A DNA stretch of 38,692 nucleotides from Neoroseomonas oryzicola (GTDB lineage Bacteria; Pseudomonadota; Alphaproteobacteria; Acetobacterales; Acetobacteraceae). A program made the position numbers and the translations under genes. The stretch spans positions 1 to 38,692 of the forward strand of contig NZ_JAAVUP010000020.1 of assembly GCF_012163135.1 (NCBI RefSeq). The letters are read 5' to 3'. Below, piece after piece: positions 6,404-14,877 of the stretch. Positions within the stretch are counted from its first letter, which is position 1, and the number at the start of each line of letters is the position of its first letter. The notes beneath the pieces are model-generated. The model was given only the letters and a program-made list of their open reading frames with translations. It was not told the DNA's origin and made no database searches.

Positions 6404-9039
6404 CGCCGGAGGCCGCCGCGCTCCGGGCCCTCGAGGCCCTGCCCCACGCCATGCTCGTCGTGGACGGGGCGGACCGGCTGGTCCTCGCCAATGCCGCCTT
6501 CTGGCGCGATGCGGGCGCGGAGGCGAACCGCTTCCCGCCAGGCACCGCGCTCGCCAACGTCTTCCGCCTGATGGCCTTCCGTGGCCTGCTCGGGCCCGGC
6601 GAGCCCTCGGCCCTCGCCGCCGAGGCGCTCGCGCAGGACCGCACGCGGCCCTCGCGGCGCAACCAGCGCAACGCCGACGGCAGCCGCCTCCACGACGTCG
6701 CCATCGTGCCGCTGGCCGATGGCGGCTTCGCGATGCTGCTGATCGACATCACCGCCTTCCACCGCGCCGAGGCCGCGGCGCGGGAACGCGCGACGCTGCT
6801 CGAACGCGCGCTGACCGGCCAGCGCGGCGGCATCGCCCTGTTCGACGAGGCGCAGCGCCTCGTGCTGCACAATCCCGCCTACCGGCGCCATTCCGGCGCG
6901 AACCCCGAGGTGCTCGCCGGCAACCCGACGCTGCAGCAGGTGCTGCAGGCCCTCGACGCGGCGGGGGAATTCCTCACCGCCCGCGACCGCGAGCACCTGC
7001 GCGAAGGCCTCGCCGCCGACCGCCGCGCGCCGCGCTCGGCGCAGCGCCAGCGCGCCGACGGCTCGGTCGTCCGCTACGTCAGCACGCCGCAGCCCGAAGG
7101 CGGCTTCCTGATCGAATCCGAGGACATCACCGACCTCAGCCGCGCCGAGGACGAGGCCCGCCGCCGCGCCGCCATCCTGGACGGCGTGCTGGAGGCCCTG
7201 CCCCAGGGCGTCTGCGTCTGGGGCCCGGATTCCCGGGTGACGATGTTCAACGCCGCCTATGCGCGGCTGATGGAAGGCGCCCCGCTGCAGGTCGGCGACA
7301 CGCTGTGGGACGTGATCCGCCGCCGCGCCGAGGCCGGCGAATACGGCGCCGGCGAGGCCGAGGCGATCTATGCGCGCGAGATGGCGCGCGACCTCTCCCA
7401 GCCCCAGGCGCGGCGGCGGCTGCGCGCCAACGGCACCGCGCTCGACGTCCGCACCGCGCCGCTGCCCGATGGCGGGCACATCTCGGTCGTCACCGACATC
7501 ACCGAGCTTTGGCGGGCGGAGGAGGAAGCGCGCCAGCGCGCCTCGCTGCTCGAGACCGCCATGGCGTCGATGCGCCACGGCCTGGTCGTCTTCGGCCCCG
7601 ACCACCGCGTCCTCGTCGCGAACGAACTGGCCGCGCGCCTCGCCGGCCACGAGCCGCACGAGGTCTGGCCGGGCCGGTCGATCGAGGACCTGATCCGCTC
7701 CCAGCACGCCCATGGCGGCCTTGGGCCCGAGCCCGAGGCGACCCGCATCGTCGAGGCCGCCCTCGCCCTCGACCGCAGCAAGCCCCACCGCTCGGTCCGC
7801 GCGACGCCGGACGGACGCGTCGTCGAGGTCGCCTCCGACCCCACGCCGGATGGCGGCTTCATCATCACCCATGTCGACATCACCGCCGTCGCGCGCGCCG
7901 AGGCCGAGGCCCAGGCCCGCGCCACCATCCTGCAGGTGATGCTCGAGAACATGCGCCACGGCATCTGCCTCTTCGACGCCGAGGGCCGCATCGTGGCCGC
8001 CAACGCCCTGGCCGCGCGCATGACCGACCTGCCCCCGGATGCGCTGCGGCCCGGCCGCCACATCCTGGACCTGCGGGAGGAGCAGATCCGCGCCGGCGCC
8101 TATGGTCCGCCCGAGGAAGCGCGCCGCGTGCTCGGCACGCGCTGGGACAACCCGCTGCGCGCGCCCGACCGCTACGTCCGCCGCCGCCCGGACGGGCGCA
8201 TCATCGAGGTGACGACCGACCACACCCCGGACGGCGGCTATGTCCGGACGTACAACGACGTCACCGAGGACCGGCGCATCCGCGACGAGCTCGAAAGCGC
8301 CCGTAGCGCCGCGGAAGCCGCGAGCGCGGCCAAGTCACGCTTCCTCGCGACCATGAGCCACGAATTGCGCACGCCGCTCTCGGCCGTGATCGGCTTCGCC
8401 GAGGCGCTGCTGACCGATCCCGCGCCCGAGGAGGTCGGCGAATACGCGACCGCGGTGCGCGATGCGGGGCGGCAATTGCTCTCCCTGATCGACGACATCC
8501 TCGACGTCGCGAGCGCCGGCGGCCCGGCCGCGCCGGCCGCCGCCACGCCGGTGGGCGCCGCCGCGCTCGCCGCCGAGGTCGCGGCCGCGATCCGGCCGGC
8601 GGCCGAGGCGGCGGGCCTCGACCTCGCGGTGGAGGCCGCCGCGGGGCTGCCGCGCCTCGCCTGCGACGCGCGCCGGCTGCGCCGCGTGCTGCGCGCGTTG
8701 CTCGACAACGCGGTGAAGTTCACGCCGGCCGGCGGGCGGCTGACCTTCGCCCTCGGGCCGGATGGCGCGGGCGGGGTCGCCTTCCGCATCGCCGACACCG
8801 GCATCGGCATGGCGCACGAGGACATCCCCCGCGCCTTCGAACCCTTCACCCAGCTCGATTCCGCCCTGTCGCGCCAGTTCGGCGGATCGGGGCTGGGCCT
8901 GCACCTGGCCCGCTTGCTGGCGGAAGCGATGGGCGGCAGCCTTGCGCTCACGAGCGCCCCGGGCCAGGGGACCACGGCCACCCTTCGCCTGCCGCGGGAG
9001 ATCACCATCTCTCAGGCGGTGCCCCAGGAGATCCCATGA
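6400..9039 (+). CDS. Soluble hybrid-free histidine kinase with five PAS-like domains
   Basis: An 879-residue protein without transmembrane segments. Five PAS-like repeats of about 125 residues (roughly 5-115, 125-245, 252-370, 376-497, 503-622) are each linked by a RAExEAxxRAxxL helix. HisKA follows with the phosphoacceptor His654 in MSHELRTPL, then an HATPase domain with N770 (LLDNAVKF), the G1 box DTGIG at 799-803 and the G2 box GGSGLGL at 828-834. No receiver domain and no neighbouring response regulator are seen, so its partner is unknown. The ATG overlaps the ctaA stop and its own stop overlaps the tldD ATG. The PAS units probably sense redox, heme or a small ligand in the cytoplasm (inference). 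Confidence 0.9.
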   Translation: MTPEAAALRALEALPHAMLVVDGADRLVLANAAFWRDAGAEANRFPPGTALANVFRLMAFRGLLGPGEPSALAAEALAQDRTRPSRRNQRNADGSRLHDVAIVPLADGGFAMLLIDITAFHRAEAAARERATLLERALTGQRGGIALFDEAQRLVLHNPAYRRHSGANPEVLAGNPTLQQVLQALDAAGEFLTARDREHLREGLAADRRAPRSAQRQRADGSVVRYVSTPQPEGGFLIESEDITDLSRAEDEARRRAAILDGVLEALPQGVCVWGPDSRVTMFNAAYARLMEGAPLQVGDTLWDVIRRRAEAGEYGAGEAEAIYAREMARDLSQPQARRRLRANGTALDVRTAPLPDGGHISVVTDITELWRAEEEARQRASLLETAMASMRHGLVVFGPDHRVLVANELAARLAGHEPHEVWPGRSIEDLIRSQHAHGGLGPEPEATRIVEAALALDRSKPHRSVRATPDGRVVEVASDPTPDGGFIITHVDITAVARAEAEAQARATILQVMLENMRHGICLFDAEGRIVAANALAARMTDLPPDALRPGRHILDLREEQIRAGAYGPPEEARRVLGTRWDNPLRAPDRYVRRRPDGRIIEVTTDHTPDGGYVRTYNDVTEDRRIRDELESARSAAEAASAAKSRFLATMSHELRTPLSAVIGFAEALLTDPAPEEVGEYATAVRDAGRQLLSLIDDILDVASAGGPAAPAAATPVGAAALAAEVAAAIRPAAEAAGLDLAVEAAAGLPRLACDARRLRRVLRALLDNAVKFTPAGGRLTFALGPDGAGGVAFRIADTGIGMAHEDIPRAFEPFTQLDSALSRQFGGSGLGLHLARLLAEAMGGSLALTSAPGQGTTATLRLPREITISQAVPQEIP

Positions 9040-10466
9040 CCGCCCTTGCGACCACCGACGCCCTGTTCTTCGGCCTGCTCGACCGGGACGCGGCCGAACG
9101 CCGCCTGCGCGAGGCGACCGAGGGCTGCGAGGACGGGGAGCTCTTCCTCGAATACCGGGAGAGCGAGGCCATCGCGATCGACGACGGCCGCATCCGTTCG
9201 GCTTCCTACGACGCGACGCGCGGCTTCGGCCTGCGCGCGGTGAGCGGGGAGGCGGCGGGCTACGCCCATGCCGGGGAACTCTCCGACGCGGCGCTGGCCC
9301 GCGCGGCGGAGACGGTGAAGGCCGTCCGCCAGGGCCGCTCCGGCACGCTCGAGGCCGGGCCGCGCGCGACCAACGCGCGCCTCTATTCCGACGCCAATCC
9401 GCTGACGGCCATGGATTTCGGCGCCAAGACCGCCCTGCTGCAGGAGATCGACGCCTTCGCCCGCGCCCGCGACCCCCGCGTCGTCCAGGTCTCGGCCTCC
9501 ATCACCGGCGAATGGCAGGCGGTGCAGATCCTGCGCCCGGACGGTCAGCGCGTGGCCGACCTGCGCCCGCTGGTGCGCTTCTCGGTCTCGATCGTCGTGG
9601 AGAAGGACGGGCGGCGCGAGACCGGGTCCTTCGGCACCGGCGGCCGCTTCGACTATGCCCGCATCCTCGCCGGTGAGACCTGGAAGGCGGGCGTCGAGGA
9701 GGCGCTGCGCCAGGCCCTGGTGAACCTCGACAGCGTGCCCGCCCCGGCGGGCGAGATGGAGGTCGTGCTCGGCCCGGGCTGGCCCGGCATCCTGCTGCAC
9801 GAGGCGATCGGCCACGGGCTCGAGGGCGACTTCAACCGCAAGAAGACCTCCGCCTTCGCGGGATTGCTCGGCCAGCGCATCGCCGCCCCCGGCGTGACGG
9901 TGGTGGACGACGGCACCATCCCCGACCGCCGCGGCTCGCTGACCGTCGACGACGAGGGCACGCCCTCCGGCCGCACCGTGCTGATCGAGGACGGCATCCT
10001 CACCGGCTTCCTGCAGGACCGGCAGAACGCCCGGCTGATGGGCGTCGCGCCCACCGGCAATGGCCGCCGCCAGTCCTACGCGCACGCCCCGATGCCGCGC
10101 ATGACCAACACCGTCATGCTGGGCGGACAGCACGCACCGGAAGACGTGCTGTCGAGCGTCAAGCGCGGGCTCTTCGCCGTGAATTTCGGCGGCGGGCAGG
10201 TGGACATCACCTCGGGCAAGTTCGTCTTCGCGGCCAGCGAGGCCTACCTGATCGAGAACGGGAAGATCGGCGCGCCGGTGAAGGGTGCGACGCTGATCGG
10301 CAACGGCCCGGATGCGCTGACCAAGGTGGCGATGGTGGCGAACGACATGGCGCTCGACCCGGGGATCGGCACCTGCGGCAAGCAGGGCCAGGGCGTGCCG
10401 GTGGGCGTCGGCCAGCCGACGCTGAAGATGACCGGCCTGACGGTCGGTGGCACCGCGGTCGGCTGA
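9036..10466 (+). CDS. tldD: TldD metalloprotease subunit
   Basis: A 476-residue TldD-family protein. The zinc site HEAIGH is at residues 255-260, followed by GLEGD. C-terminal signatures include FGGGQVDITSGKFVF and the conserved glycine-rich stretch near LIGNGPDALTKV. TldD pairs with TldE to degrade unstructured peptides and process modified peptides such as microcin B17 and PQQ precursors. TldE is not in the window. The start overlaps the kinase stop by ATGA, so it is the third gene of the ctaA-kinase-tldD run. A strong hairpin follows its end at 10474. Confidence 0.95.
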   Translation: MTALATTDALFFGLLDRDAAERRLREATEGCEDGELFLEYRESEAIAIDDGRIRSASYDATRGFGLRAVSGEAAGYAHAGELSDAALARAAETVKAVRQGRSGTLEAGPRATNARLYSDANPLTAMDFGAKTALLQEIDAFARARDPRVVQVSASITGEWQAVQILRPDGQRVADLRPLVRFSVSIVVEKDGRRETGSFGTGGRFDYARILAGETWKAGVEEALRQALVNLDSVPAPAGEMEVVLGPGWPGILLHEAIGHGLEGDFNRKKTSAFAGLLGQRIAAPGVTVVDDGTIPDRRGSLTVDDEGTPSGRTVLIEDGILTGFLQDRQNARLMGVAPTGNGRRQSYAHAPMPRMTNTVMLGGQHAPEDVLSSVKRGLFAVNFGGGQVDITSGKFVFAASEAYLIENGKIGAPVKGATLIGNGPDALTKVAMVANDMALDPGIGTCGKQGQGVPVGVGQPTLKMTGLTVGGTAVG

Positions 10467-10473
10467 AGGATTT

Positions 10474-10503
10474 CCTCGCGCCGGCTGGCCCGCCGGCGCG
10501 AGG
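10474..10503 (+). terminator. Hairpin after tldD
   Basis: A perfect 11-bp GC-rich stem, 10474-10484 with 10493-10503, with an 8-base loop, starts 8 bases after the tldD stop. There is no T-run, but in such GC-rich genomes bare stems often mark 3' ends. It lies before the small gene at 10532. Confidence 0.45.
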
Positions 10504-10531
10504 CTACGGTCGCCTTTCGGGAGCACCGCCC

Positions 10532-10756
10532 ATGGACCCCAGGATCCCCGTCGACGAGGCCGCCCTTCGCGCGGTGGAGGAAGAACGGCGCCGCCAGACA
10601 GGCGAAAATGTCGAAGCCGGCCTGGACGGCGCGGCGGACATCGTGGACCTGACGCTCGATGGCACGCTGGCGGCCGTGGCCGACGGCGCGGTGGCGGTCG
10701 CCGAGGGCGCGGTGAACCTGGTCGGCGCCGTGATCGGCGGGCTGCTCGAGGGCTGA
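10532..10756 (+). CDS. Small hypothetical protein (74 aa)
   Basis: A 74-residue acidic protein I do not recognise. The first half is charged and helical (EEERRRQTGE), and the second is a small-residue hydrophobic stretch rich in Ala, Val and Gly ending in GAVIGGLLEG. There is no signal peptide. GGGAG lies about 9 bases before the ATG at 10532. It follows tldD after a hairpin and faces gshA across the second 112-bp repeat. Codon use matches its neighbours, so it is plausibly real, but no function is offered. Confidence 0.55.
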   Translation: MDPRIPVDEAALRAVEEERRRQTGENVEAGLDGAADIVDLTLDGTLAAVADGAVAVAEGAVNLVGAVIGGLLEG

Positions 10757-10767
10757 CCCGCTGGGCG

Positions 10768-10879
10768 GCCGAGAGCAGATCCCGATCAGGTGGAATCACC
10801 TGATCGGGTGAAGATGCTCGCGAAAACGAAGGCCTGGAGGCGTTGCCATGAGCCGTGGCGAACGGAGGCGACTCTAGAT
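10768..10879. repeat. 112-bp dispersed intergenic repeat, copy B
   Basis: The second copy of the element at 98-209, in the same orientation, with 12 substitutions that are mostly A/G transitions. The 12-bp stem (10781-10792 with 10797-10808) is perfectly conserved, and only the 4-base loop differs (GAAT instead of GACT). Its right end contains the stop codon of gshA (10874-10876). As in copy A, the element sits directly 3' of a minus-strand gene. Confidence 0.8.
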
Positions 10880-12217
10880 CGCCGCCTCGGAAAAGATGCG
10901 CGAGACGTCGCCGCCCCAGACCGTCGCGTTGCGCTCGAGCCAGCGATCCGCCTGGGTCTGTCCCGTCGCCACCACGAAGTCGAGCGGATCGAGGAACATC
11001 TCCTCCCCCGCGCCGCGCGCCTTCAGGCCGTCGCGGGCGATGGCGAGCACGTCGCGCGCGACATCGCGCAGCGACCGCCCGCCGATGGTCGCCTCCAGCG
11101 CCTGGGCCGGCGCCGCCTCGCGCAGCGCGCGCATCTCCGCGACGCTCCAGCCCTTGGTCAGCGCCCGCGCCGCCTTCTGCGCGGCGTCGTCGTAGATCAG
11201 CCCGACCCAGAAGGCCGGCAGCGCGTTGAGGAAGGCCGGCGCGCCCGCGTCCGCCCCGCGCATCTCGAGGAAGCGCTTCAGCCGCACATCGGTGAAGACG
11301 GTCGTGACGTGGTCCGCCCAGTCCCCCATCGTCGCCGTGTGGCCCTTGAGCTTGTCGGCTCGGCCTTCGAGGAAGGCGCGGAAGGACATGCCCGCCGCGT
11401 CGATCCACTGCCCGTCGCGCATGATGAAGTACATCGGCACGTCGAGCACCCAGTCGGCGAAGCGCTCGAAGCCGAAGCCGTCCTCGAAGGCCACGGAAGG
11501 GATGCCGGTGCGATCGGGATCGGTGTCGGTCCAGACCTTGCCGCGCAGCGTTCGGTAGCCGTTGGGCTTGCCCTCGGCGAAGGGGGAATTGGCGAACAGC
11601 GCGGTGGCGAGCGGCTGGAGCGCCAACGACACGCGCAGCTTCTCGACCATGTCGGCCTCGTCGCCGAAGTCGAGGTTCACCTGCACCGTGCAGGTCCGCA
11701 GCATCATGTCGAGGCCCATATGCCCGACGCGCGGCATATATTCCCGCATGATCGCGTAGCGGCCCTTGGGCATCCACGGCATCTGCGCGCGCGTCGCCAG
11801 CGGATGGAAGCCGAGCGGCGCGAAGCCGAGCCCGAGCGGCGCCGCCACCCGGCGCACCTCATCGAGATGCTGCGCGAGTTCCGCCGCGGCGTCGTGCATG
11901 TTCGCAAGCGGCGCGCCGGAGAGTTCAAACTGCCCGCCCGGTTCGAGGGAGACCGAGGCTTCCCCCCGCTTCAGCCCGATCGGATTGCCGCGGTCGAGGA
12001 TCGGTTCCCACCCGAAGGCCATCAGCCCTTCGAGCATGGCCCGGATGCCGCCCGGTTCGTAGGGCGGCGGCGAAAGGTCGTCGCGGCGGAAGCCGAACTT
12101 CTCGTGCTCGGTCCCGATGCGCCAGCGCTCGCGCGGCTTGCTGCCGGCGGCGAACCACTCGGCAAGCTGACGCGCCGAGGTGATCGGCGTGGGATCCGAC
12201 TCGCCAGGATTCGACAT
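10874..12217 (-). CDS. gshA: Glutamate-cysteine ligase (plant/alphaproteobacterial type)
   Basis: A 447-residue ATP-dependent ligase that makes gamma-glutamylcysteine, the first step of glutathione synthesis in the cytoplasm. The opening RWRIGTEHEKFGF and the LEPGGQFELSGAPL segment (ATP/glutamate site), then TCTVQVNLDF and FANSPFAEGKPNGY, identify the GshA group shared by plants and alphaproteobacteria. Length is as expected (about 450). It lies 36 bases downstream of rsmE on the same strand, so the two are probably one transcript. Its stop lies inside the 112-bp repeat, so the final codons border a mobile-like element. Confidence 0.94.
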   Translation of the reverse strand: MSNPGESDPTPITSARQLAEWFAAGSKPRERWRIGTEHEKFGFRRDDLSPPPYEPGGIRAMLEGLMAFGWEPILDRGNPIGLKRGEASVSLEPGGQFELSGAPLANMHDAAAELAQHLDEVRRVAAPLGLGFAPLGFHPLATRAQMPWMPKGRYAIMREYMPRVGHMGLDMMLRTCTVQVNLDFGDEADMVEKLRVSLALQPLATALFANSPFAEGKPNGYRTLRGKVWTDTDPDRTGIPSVAFEDGFGFERFADWVLDVPMYFIMRDGQWIDAAGMSFRAFLEGRADKLKGHTATMGDWADHVTTVFTDVRLKRFLEMRGADAGAPAFLNALPAFWVGLIYDDAAQKAARALTKGWSVAEMRALREAAPAQALEATIGGRSLRDVARDVLAIARDGLKARGAGEEMFLDPLDFVVATGQTQADRWLERNATVWGGDVSRIFSEAAI

Positions 12218-12253
12218 GCAGCCCTTCCGCGGTCGCCGCAGGACGCGGCGCGT

Positions 12254-12979
12254 TCAGCTCACGTCCCAGTCCCCCGCCAGCGCCTGGAGCACCGCAAGGC
12301 CCGCGACCGCCGCCGTCTCGGCCCGCAGGATGCGGGGGCCGAGGGCGACCGCGGTAACAAAGGGACGACGCAAGGCGTCGTCAAGTTCAGCAGTCTCGAA
12401 CCCACCCTCGGGGCCGACCAGCCAACCGCAGGGAAGCCGCAGCCCGGCTGCGACATGACGGATCGGCAATGCTCCCCTGCGTTCGGCGGCGACCAGAAGC
12501 GGCGCGCCGTCCCACCCATCGAGCGCGGCATGCAGCGGCAGCGTGGCGCGGATCTCGGGCACCGACAGCCGCTCGCATTGTTCGGCCGCGCCGCGCGCGA
12601 TGGCGGCCAGGCGATCGAGGTTGACGCGGTCGACGATGCTGCGCCGCGTCATCACCGGCTGGATGACCGAGACGCCGAGTTCCGTCGCCTTCTCCACGAT
12701 CCAGTCCATCGCATCGCGCTTGATCGCCGCGACCAGCAGCCGCAGGTCGGGTTCGGTCGCCGGCGCCCGCCGCCGCGCGCCAAGCGCGAAGGCACAGCGG
12801 TCCTTGCGCAGATGCGCGATGGTCGCGGCGAACTCCCCGTCGCGCGCGTTGAACACCGCGACCTCGTCCCCCGCCCCGCGCCGCAGCACGGTGCCGAGGT
12901 GATGCGCCTGGGCGGGCGTGCCCGGGATCTCGGCGCCCTCGGCAAGGGCGGCGTCGTGGAACAGTCGCGGGGTGGACAT
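12254..12979 (-). CDS. rsmE: 16S rRNA (uracil1498-N3)-methyltransferase
   Basis: A 241-residue SPOUT-class methyltransferase. The N-terminal PUA-like part contains QAHHLGTVLRRGAGDEV. The knot region has WLVGPEGGFETAEL near residue 190 and ALGPRILRAETAAVAGL near 215, which form the SAM-binding trefoil knot of RsmE. It methylates U1498 of 16S rRNA in the assembled small subunit. The ATG at 12979 is preceded by GGAG on its strand, and this leader lies inside the 5' end of the divergent ubiA gene. gshA follows after 36 bases. Confidence 0.94.
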   Translation of the reverse strand: MSTPRLFHDAALAEGAEIPGTPAQAHHLGTVLRRGAGDEVAVFNARDGEFAATIAHLRKDRCAFALGARRRAPATEPDLRLLVAAIKRDAMDWIVEKATELGVSVIQPVMTRRSIVDRVNLDRLAAIARGAAEQCERLSVPEIRATLPLHAALDGWDGAPLLVAAERRGALPIRHVAAGLRLPCGWLVGPEGGFETAELDDALRRPFVTAVALGPRILRAETAAVAGLAVLQALAGDWDVS

Positions 12980-13011
12980 GGCGGGTCTCCATGCCCCTTA
13001 TACGGCGCGTG
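12973..13011 (+). promoter_or_regulatory. Possible ubiA promoter inside the rsmE/ubiA start region
   Basis: TGGACA (12973-12978) and TATACG (12999-13004) are the only promoter-like boxes between the two divergent starts, though the 20-base spacer is long. A start site about 7 bases further on would fall at the GTG at 13009, which is in the ubiA frame. Weak, sequence-only evidence. Confidence 0.2.
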
Positions 13012-13908
13012 AGCGGCTATACCGACATCCGCGCCGGCGGCTGGGTCGCGCGCCTGCCCGAGGGCTGGCGCCCCTATGCCCTGCTGATGCGCCTCGACCG
13101 CCCGATCGGGTCCTGGCTGCTGTTCCTGCCTGGCCTCTGGGCCTTCGCCATGGCCGCCCCCTCCTGGGGGCGGGGGCTGTGGCTGACCATCCTGTTCGGC
13201 CTCGGCGCCGTTCTGATGCGCGGCGCGGGCTGCGTGGTGAACGACCTCTGGGACCGCGACCTCGACCGCCAGGTGGAACGCACGGCGGGACGGCCGCTCG
13301 CCTCGGGCGCGGTGCAGCCGAAGCAGGCGCTCGCCTTCCTGCTCGGGCTGCTGCTCGTCTCGCTGTTGATCCTGGTGCAGCTGCCCTGGTCGGCGATCCT
13401 GCTTGGCGTGCTCTCGCTGGTGCCCATCGCGCTCTATCCGCTGGCCAAGCGCGTGACGGACTGGCCGCAGGCGGTGCTCGGCGTGGTGTTCTCCTGGGCG
13501 GCGCCGATGGGCTACGCCTCGGCGACCGGCGGACTGGATGCGGCGGCAATCGCGCTCTGGGCCGCGGGCTTCTTCTGGATCCTCGGCTACGACACGATCT
13601 ACGCGCACCAGGACCGCGAGGACGACGCGCTGGTCGGCATCCGCTCGACCGCGCTGCGGTTCGGCGAGAAGACGCGCCCCTTCCTCGCCGCCTGCTATGC
13701 GGTGACGCTCGTGCTGCTGCTGCTGGCGGGCTGGCTCGCGGGCCTGTCCTGGCTCTACGTCCCGGCGCTGCTGCTGCCCGCGGCGCTGCTGGCGCGGCAG
13801 GTCCTGACCATCGATATCGGCGACCCGGCGCTCTGCCTGCGGCTGTTCAAGGCGAACCGGGATGTCGGCCTCGCCATCGCGCTCGCCTTCCTGATCGGCC
13901 GGCTGTGA
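12991..13908 (+). CDS. ubiA: 4-hydroxybenzoate polyprenyltransferase
   Basis: A 305-residue polytopic protein with eight to nine hydrophobic helices. The first Asp-rich motif is NDLWDRDLDRQVERTAGRP near residue 85, and the second is DTIYAHQDREDD near 200; both bind Mg-diphosphate. It joins the polyprenyl chain to 4-hydroxybenzoate in ubiquinone synthesis at the inner membrane. The ATG at 12991 is only 11 bases from the rsmE start and has no good ribosome-binding site. A GTG at 13009 would begin with VSGYTDI, near where conserved sequence starts, so the true protein may be six residues shorter. The stop overlaps the methyltransferase start (GTGA). Confidence 0.95.
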   Translation: MPLIRRVSGYTDIRAGGWVARLPEGWRPYALLMRLDRPIGSWLLFLPGLWAFAMAAPSWGRGLWLTILFGLGAVLMRGAGCVVNDLWDRDLDRQVERTAGRPLASGAVQPKQALAFLLGLLLVSLLILVQLPWSAILLGVLSLVPIALYPLAKRVTDWPQAVLGVVFSWAAPMGYASATGGLDAAAIALWAAGFFWILGYDTIYAHQDREDDALVGIRSTALRFGEKTRPFLAACYAVTLVLLLLAGWLAGLSWLYVPALLLPAALLARQVLTIDIGDPALCLRLFKANRDVGLAIALAFLIGRL

Positions 13909-14546
13909 GCCCCGAGGATTTCGTGCGGACGCACACCGCGGTCGCGCGCGCGCCGATCGTGCCCGAGATCGCGCTCCACCTTGCCAGCGAGATCACCCCG
14001 ATCTGGCAGGCCACGGAGGAATGGCTGAAGGAACGCAACATCGAGCCGCCCTTCTGGGCCTTCGCCTGGCCCGGCGGGCAGGCGACGGCGCGGCTGCTGC
14101 TGGACGAGCCGGAACGCGTCGCAGGCAAGCGCGTGCTCGATTTCGCCGCGGGCTGCGGCATCGCCGCCATTGCCGCCGCGAAGTCCGGCGCCGCGCTGGC
14201 CGAAGCCGCCGAGATCGATCGCCTCGCACTGGCCGCCGTGCGACTCAACGCCGCGCTGAACGGCGTGACGGTCGCGACGCCCGAGGGCGACATCGTCGGC
14301 GCGCCCTGCCGCTGGGACGTCATCCTCGCCGGCGACGTCTGCTACGAGGCGCCGATGACGGCGCACATCCTGCCCTGGCTGCGCGCGATGGCGGCGGCGG
14401 GCGCCGATGTGCTCCTCGCCGATCCCGGACGCGCCTACCTGCCGCGCGAGGGCCTTGAGCCCCTGTCCCACCACGCCGTGCCGACGACGCTGGAACTCGA
14501 GGACCGCACGCTGCGCGAGGTGACGCTGTTCCGCCTGCTTCCGTGA
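13905..14546 (+). CDS. METTL20-like (ETF-beta lysine) methyltransferase
   Basis: A 213-residue class I SAM methyltransferase. WAFAWPGGQATARLLLDEPE precedes motif I VLDFAAGCGIAAIAAAKSGA (near residue 75). DVCYE at about residue 145 corresponds to the D-x-F/Y-Y-D/E motif, and LLADPGRAYLP near 170 to the DPGR motif of the ETFBKMT/METTL20 family. Characterised members, including alphaproteobacterial ones, trimethylate lysines of electron-transfer flavoprotein beta and reduce electron transfer from acyl-CoA dehydrogenases. The GTG start overlaps the ubiA stop, so it is coupled to ubiquinone synthesis, the downstream sink of ETF electrons. The substrate is inferred. A related small methyltransferase function is the alternative. 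Confidence 0.85.
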   Translation: MSPEDFVRTHTAVARAPIVPEIALHLASEITPIWQATEEWLKERNIEPPFWAFAWPGGQATARLLLDEPERVAGKRVLDFAAGCGIAAIAAAKSGAALAEAAEIDRLALAAVRLNAALNGVTVATPEGDIVGAPCRWDVILAGDVCYEAPMTAHILPWLRAMAAAGADVLLADPGRAYLPREGLEPLSHHAVPTTLELEDRTLREVTLFRLLP

Positions 14547-14592
14547 CGGGCACGGAATGGGCTAGGCTGTGGCTCCCGCCCGGGAGGACGCC

Positions 14593-14877
14593 ATGCGCCG
14601 CCTCGCCATCGCCTGCCTGCCGCTGCTGCTGATCGCCCTGCCCGCCGCGGCACAGCGCCAGAACATCTATGACGGCCAGGGCCGCTACCAGGGCTACACC
14701 GAGCGCAACGGCAACCACGTCACGCGCTACGACGGGCAAGGCCGTTACCAGGGCTACGCGGAATACAACAACGGCCGCGCGACGACCTACGACGCGCAGG
14801 GCCGCTACCAAGGCTATTCCGAGCGCAGCGGCGACCGCACCACGCGCTACGACGCGCAGGGGCGCTACCAGGGCTAA
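14593..14877 (+). CDS. Exported 20-residue repeat protein, truncated by an in-frame stop
   Basis: A 94-residue product with a signal peptide (MRRLAIACLPLLLIALPAAA) and then tandem units of exactly 20 residues with consensus Y-D-x-Q-G-R-Y-Q-G-Y-x-E-x-(S/N)-G. The units are 60 bases long, start at the Tyr codons near residues 26, 46, 66 and 86, and have few differences. A TAA at 14875-14877 replaces the TAC that encodes the Tyr after QG in earlier units, and the frame continues as repeat to 15009. GGGAGG lies about 7 bases before the ATG. The function is unknown; the YDxxGR pattern recalls YD/Rhs or MORN-like beta repeats but is too short to assign. Confidence 0.7.
   Translation: MRRLAIACLPLLLIALPAAAQRQNIYDGQGRYQGYTERNGNHVTRYDGQGRYQGYAEYNNGRATTYDAQGRYQGYSERSGDRTTRYDAQGRYQG

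Noticed and set aside
6067..8223. Minus-strand 718-codon frame opposite ctaA and the PAS kinase
   Set aside because: The plus-strand proteins have full domain structure; the antisense protein is low-complexity His/Arg/Ala/Gly.
10790..13012. Plus-strand 740-codon frame across gshA and rsmE
   Set aside because: It lies opposite two clearly recognised enzymes, starts inside the 112-bp repeat, and has no recognisable motif.
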